A stretch of DNA of 64,000 bases from Kribbella caucasensis. Its GTDB lineage: Bacteria; Actinomycetota; Actinomycetes; Propionibacteriales; Kribbellaceae. The translations under genes and the position numbers were made by a program. Below the pieces are notes generated by a model. It searched no databases. It saw only the letters and a program-made list of their open reading frames with translations, and had not been told where the DNA came from. This document shows, one piece after another, positions 60,730 through 64,000 of this stretch (within the stretch, counting starts at the first letter, position 1; every line of letters begins with the position of its first letter). The stretch covers positions 122,133-186,132 of the forward strand of contig NZ_SNWQ01000020.1 in the NCBI RefSeq assembly GCF_004361855.1, written 5' to 3'.

Positions 60730-62034
60730 ATGAACGAGACCCTGCTCAACATCGTTCTGATCTTCCTCTTCGTCATGATCGGCGGCGTCTTCGCGGCCGC
60801 CGAGATGGCCCTCGTCTCACTGCGCGAGAGCCAGCTCAAGTCGATCTCCGAGCGCGGCCGCCGCGGCGAGATCGTCGCCAAGGTGGCGCGGAACCCGAAC
60901 CGGTTCCTGTCCGCCGTGCAGATCGGCGTGACCCTGATGGGCTTCCTGTCCGCCGCGTTCGGTGGCGCGACGCTGGCCCACAGCCTGTCCCCGTACCTGC
61001 AGGACCTGGGGCTGCCGGCCGGGCTGGCCGACACGGTCGCGCTGGTGCTGATCACCATCCTCATCTCCTACGTCTCGATCGTGATCGGCGAGCTGGCGGC
61101 CAAGCGGCTCGCGCTGCAGCGGGCCGAGCTGTTCGCGCTCGGCCTGGCCCCGCTGGTGGACCGGATCGCGTCGGCCGTCCGGCCGGTGATCTGGTTGCTG
61201 TCCAAGTCCACCGACCTGGTCGTCCGCGCCCTCGGCGGTGACCCGGGCGCGAACCGCGAGGTGATGTCGGACGAGGAACTCCGGCACCTCGTCTCCGGGC
61301 ACGAGTCGCTCGGCGAGGAGGAGCGCCGGATCGTCGACGACGTGTTCGAGGCCGGCGGCCGGCAGTTGCGCGAGCTGATCGTGCCCCGGACCGAGGTGGA
61401 CTTCCTGGACGCCGAGATGCCGGCGTACAAGGCGGTGAAGTTCGCCGCCGAGCGGCCGCACTCGCGGTACCCGGTGATGAATGGGTCGGCCGACGACATC
61501 GTCGGGTTCGTGCACGTCCGGGACCTGTTCGACCCGGAGGTCGCGTCCCGGTCGGTCCGGGTCGGCGACCTGGCGCGCGACGTACTGATGCTGCCGGACA
61601 CCGCCAAGCTGCTGCCGACGCTGACCGAGATGCGCCGCCGCAGCACGCATCTGGCGATCGTGCTGGACGAGTACGGCGGCACCGCCGGCATCGTCACCCT
61701 CGAGGACCTGGTCGAGGAGCTGATCGGCGACATCAAGGACGAGTACGACGAGGAGCAGGTCGAGACCACCCGGTTGCGCAGTGGCGATTTCGAAGTGGAC
61801 GGGCTGCTCAACCTGGACGACTTCGCCGACGAGACCGGTGTCGAGTTGCCGGACGGGCCGTACGAGACGGTCGGTGGATTCCTCGCCGCCCAGCTCGGCC
61901 GGATCCCCGAGGTCGGCGACGAGGGCCGCGTCGACGGCTACAAGCTCACCGTGACCGAGAAGGACGGCCGCCGCGTCGCCCGCGTCCGGGTCAGCCGGAT
62001 CAAACCGGACGGAGAGCAACCTCCGCCGGAGTGA
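60730..62034 (+). CDS. CNNM/CorC-type (hemolysin C family) membrane protein with CBS domains
   Basis: The 434-residue protein has the DUF21/CNNM membrane domain (about 1-190; MIGGVFAAAEMALVSLRESQL, FLSAVQIGVTLMGFLSAAFGGATLA, VIGELAAKRLALQ), a CBS pair (about 205-330; LIVPRTEVDFLD, RYPVM, HLAIVLDEYGGTAGIVTLEDLVEELIGDIKDE), and a C-terminal CorC_HlyC domain (FEVDGLLNLDDFAD, YETVGGFLAAQLGRIP). Such proteins act in Mg2+ or Co2+ efflux or homeostasis. Start at ATG 60730. Confidence 0.93.
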   Translation: MNETLLNIVLIFLFVMIGGVFAAAEMALVSLRESQLKSISERGRRGEIVAKVARNPNRFLSAVQIGVTLMGFLSAAFGGATLAHSLSPYLQDLGLPAGLADTVALVLITILISYVSIVIGELAAKRLALQRAELFALGLAPLVDRIASAVRPVIWLLSKSTDLVVRALGGDPGANREVMSDEELRHLVSGHESLGEEERRIVDDVFEAGGRQLRELIVPRTEVDFLDAEMPAYKAVKFAAERPHSRYPVMNGSADDIVGFVHVRDLFDPEVASRSVRVGDLARDVLMLPDTAKLLPTLTEMRRRSTHLAIVLDEYGGTAGIVTLEDLVEELIGDIKDEYDEEQVETTRLRSGDFEVDGLLNLDDFADETGVELPDGPYETVGGFLAAQLGRIPEVGDEGRVDGYKLTVTEKDGRRVARVRVSRIKPDGEQPPPE

Positions 62035-62039
62035 CGCCG

Positions 62040-62981
62040 TCAGGGTGCTTCGCTCAGCGGTTGGGTGTCTTCGTCCTGGGCGGCTCGTGGTCGGTCCGGC
62101 ACAGCAGCGGACAGCGCCAGGACTGCGTGCCGCCACAGTCGCCTGATCGGGAGCGGACGTCTGGCCGGTTCTTCGACGGCTCGTAGCTCGGGCAGCCTGC
62201 CCTCGGCGATCGCGGCCGCTGTCGGGCGATCGGCTGGGTCCTTGGCGAGCATCCGCAGGAGGAGGTCCTCGATCGGGCCGGCGAGTTCCGGACGTAGCTC
62301 ACTCGGTGGTATCGGCTCCCGCTCGACCTGCTGATGCAGCACCTCCGCCGGATCGTCAGCCAGGAAGGGTGGATGGCCGGTCGTCAGGTGGTACAGCACG
62401 CAGCCGAGGGCGTAGATGTCCGATGCGGCGGTCGCCGGTTTGCCGAGGGCGCGTTCGGGCGCGAGGTAGTGGCTGGTGCCGAGGATCTGACCCGACGTGG
62501 TGGTGTCGGTCGTGTCGTTGGCGAGCCGGGCGATGCCGAAGTCGGCGACCTTCACCGTGCCGTCGACGTCGATCAGCAGGTTGCCCGGTTTGATGTCGCG
62601 GTGGACGATGTCGTGCCGGTGCGCCGCGGCCAGGCCGGCAGCCGCCTGCCGGATGATGTCGACGGCCCGCTCGGGCTCGAGCGGGCCGTGGAGTGCGAGC
62701 TCATGGGCGACGCTGCGGCGCTCCACCAGCTCCATCACCAGGTAGTAGCAGCCGCCGTCGCGGCCGAAATCGTACACCGCGACGACATGCTGGTCCTTCA
62801 CCATGGCCGCGGCCCGCGCCTCCCGCCGGAACCGCGCGGCCGCGAACGGATCGCGCCGATCGGGGAGCAGCACCTTCACCGCCACCGGCCGCCCGAGAAG
62901 TTCGTCGCACCCCCGGAACACTTCGCCCATCCCACCGTGACCGAGCAGCTCGGTCAGTCGATAGCGCCCCGCCAGTAGCAC
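62040..62981 (-). CDS. Serine/threonine protein kinase
   Basis: The 313-residue protein has a full Hanks-type kinase domain (about 5-265): GHGGMGEVFRG, VAVKVLLP with the ATP Lys, HRDIKPGNLLI with catalytic Asp, VADFGIARL, GTSHYLAPERA and SDIYALGCVLYHLTTGHPPF. The C-terminus is short and only weakly hydrophobic (LWRHAVLALSAAVP), with no PASTA or other sensor, so it is probably cytosolic. Start taken as GTG 62981, six bases after TACTGG; the open frame upstream is not kinase-like. Confidence 0.88.
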   Translation of the reverse strand: MLLAGRYRLTELLGHGGMGEVFRGCDELLGRPVAVKVLLPDRRDPFAAARFRREARAAAMVKDQHVVAVYDFGRDGGCYYLVMELVERRSVAHELALHGPLEPERAVDIIRQAAAGLAAAHRHDIVHRDIKPGNLLIDVDGTVKVADFGIARLANDTTDTTTSGQILGTSHYLAPERALGKPATAASDIYALGCVLYHLTTGHPPFLADDPAEVLHQQVEREPIPPSELRPELAGPIEDLLLRMLAKDPADRPTAAAIAEGRLPELRAVEEPARRPLPIRRLWRHAVLALSAAVPDRPRAAQDEDTQPLSEAP

Positions 62982-63037
62982 GCCAGTCCAGTACCCAGCC
63001 CGCCCCCGCCGAATCAAAAGTTGCCCCTGGCCCCGAA

Positions 63038-63880
63038 TCAGCCGGTCCGGTCGCGGATCCAGTCGAGGGCGGGCTCGGCGTGGGTGAGGACGGAGATGTG
63101 GCCGTCGCCGGGGTGGAGGCGTAGGGACGCCGACGGGATGTGTTCGGCGAGCCAGCGGCCGTGGGAGCTGGGGATGATGCCGTCGTCCTCGCCGTGGCAG
63201 AGGAGTACGGGCGCGGTGATCGCGGCGGGCTCGCAACCCCATGGCAGTACATAGGAACAGTCGTCGTCGATCAGCCCGTCCGGTCCGTTCGGCATCGACT
63301 TCTCACCCGCGACTGAGCCCAGCCATCCCCACGGCCCTTCGAACATCGCGAGGTCGGCCGGGATGAACTCGGGGTCGTAATCGGTGCCGGAGTTCTCGTG
63401 CCGGACCTTCGCGTCGCGACCGGCCGCGGCTGCCCGCAGCGACATGAGCCCGGAGGGGATCATGCCGTCGTACCAGTCGAGGCCAATGGCGTCGTACGGC
63501 GCGATGGCGGCGAAGGTGGCGACCGCCTCGACCCGGTCGCCGAGGACCGCGGCCGAGCCGAGCGCGTAGGAGCCGCCACCGGAGTAGCCCATCAGCGCGA
63601 AGCTGCCGACGCCGAGCCGGTCGGCGACGGCGGTCAGGTCGGCCGCCACCGAGGCCATCGTCCGCCCGGGCGCCGCGGTCGAACCGCCGTACCCGGGACG
63701 GTCGAACGAGATCCACCGGATGCCGAGCCATTCGCCGGCCTCGGCCAGCGGCTCGGGCGGGACGCCCAGGTTCGGGGTGCCGTGGTGCCAGAACACCGGC
63801 AGCCGGCCGTCGTCGCCGGGCGCGGAGTCGTAGACGTGCAGCGCGCGGCCGTCTGCCAGCCGGAGGTCCATCTCGTTCAT
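63038..63880 (-). CDS. Alpha/beta fold hydrolase
   Basis: The 280-residue protein has VFWHHGTPNLGVPPEP, SFDRPGYGGST, the nucleophile elbow LMGYSGGGSYALG, a late Asp in LLCHGEDDGIIP, and His in HPGDGHISVL. The HHGTP variant and lid suit haloperoxidase/epoxide-hydrolase-like enzymes, but the substrate is unknown. Start at ATG 63880, seven bases after TAAGGT; GTG 63889 is also in frame. Confidence 0.87.
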   Translation of the reverse strand: MNEMDLRLADGRALHVYDSAPGDDGRLPVFWHHGTPNLGVPPEPLAEAGEWLGIRWISFDRPGYGGSTAAPGRTMASVAADLTAVADRLGVGSFALMGYSGGGSYALGSAAVLGDRVEAVATFAAIAPYDAIGLDWYDGMIPSGLMSLRAAAAGRDAKVRHENSGTDYDPEFIPADLAMFEGPWGWLGSVAGEKSMPNGPDGLIDDDCSYVLPWGCEPAAITAPVLLCHGEDDGIIPSSHGRWLAEHIPSASLRLHPGDGHISVLTHAEPALDWIRDRTG

Positions 63881-63893
63881 CTTGCTCACCTTA
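63881..63893 (-). promoter_or_regulatory. Leaderless-type -10 box
   Basis: TAAGGT (63893-63888) lies seven bases before ATG 63880, the same hexamer and spacing as at purN. Confidence 0.45.
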
Positions 63894-63959
63894 GGTCTCG
63901 AGGGTCTAGCCAGCTTGGGCCGTGTCTGTCGTTCCGGGTGAGTCAAGTCTGGGTCTGGT

Positions 63960-64000
63960 TCAGGCGGCGAGTCCGGCGCGGGTGATGAGGTTGTCGATCG
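63960..64000 (-). other. Possible 3' end of a gene continuing beyond the window
   Basis: The minus strand is open from the edge and reads IDNLITRAGLAA then TGA at 63962-63960. The bases GGGCCGTGTCTGTCG at about 63917 resemble the terminal repeat of the element at 1685, so this may be a transposase end inside an insertion sequence. Only 12 codons are visible. Confidence 0.3.

Noticed and set aside
1..64000. CRISPR arrays, tRNA or rRNA genes, prophage
   Set aside because: No regularly spaced repeats, cloverleaf sequences, rRNA segments or phage structural genes were recognised.

Overview
The window reads as chromosome of a high-GC actinobacterium, most likely Kribbella or a close relative in the Propionibacteriales. 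This is inferred from base composition, frequent GTG starts, leaderless-type starts with a TANNNT box 6-7 bases upstream, and the order pcrA - M23 peptidase - B12-binding mutase subunit - sucCD - DUF6350 - purN - purH - folD - DUF3017 - mdh, a core order of actinobacteria as I remember it. No rRNA, tRNA, CRISPR array, prophage or biosynthetic cluster was seen.

Layout. 1-8143: the end of a PspC-type histidine kinase and its LuxR-type response regulator, a 165-bp foldback element sitting in the regulator's stop codon, an aromatic-acid type MFS transporter, aminopeptidase C, an alpha/beta hydrolase, a GAF-ANTAR protein, a small DUF6766 membrane protein, and a translationally coupled pair of ClpP subunits of which one lacks the catalytic serine. 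8371-15428: pcrA, an unknown protein tail to tail with a LanC-like protein, an M23 endopeptidase, a lipase-like hydrolase and a stand-alone cobalamin-binding subunit. 15738-20932: an alpha-glucoside type ABC transporter operon that ends in a 62-residue Arg/Asp/Glu microprotein, facing an alpha-glucosidase. 21117-28203: sucC, sucD, a secreted or anchored unknown, DUF6350, purN and purH.

28204-42073 is an accessory block lying between purH and folD: a PGM1-like ATP-grasp ligase, a trypsin-like protease, two broken secreted-protein genes joined by an apparent deletion, a beta-propeller protein, a GH18 chitinase with a small-molecule phosphotransferase, a methyltransferase, a pirin behind an operator-like palindrome, a frameshifted GT39 glycosyltransferase, and a TetR-MMPL operon with twin operators. 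42154-47876: folD, DUF3017, a 1110-residue S8 peptidase, mdh. 48088-64000: glycerophosphodiester phosphodiesterase, a spermidine-synthase-like protein, a MOSC protein, an NPP1 protein, three tandem anchored CAP-type proteins, two GNAT proteins, a DeoR regulator facing galT-galK, a CNNM/CorC-type protein behind a strong RNA hairpin, a Ser/Thr kinase, an alpha/beta hydrolase, and a possible insertion-sequence end at the right edge.

How the genes work together: the ABC transporter and glucosidase form an oligosaccharide uptake and hydrolysis unit; DeoR plus galTK form a Leloir unit; sucCD and mdh serve the TCA cycle; purN, purH and folD serve purine and one-carbon metabolism. Many of the remaining genes encode secreted hydrolases (protease, chitinase, subtilase, GDPD, NPP1, CAP), which fits a soil saprophyte.
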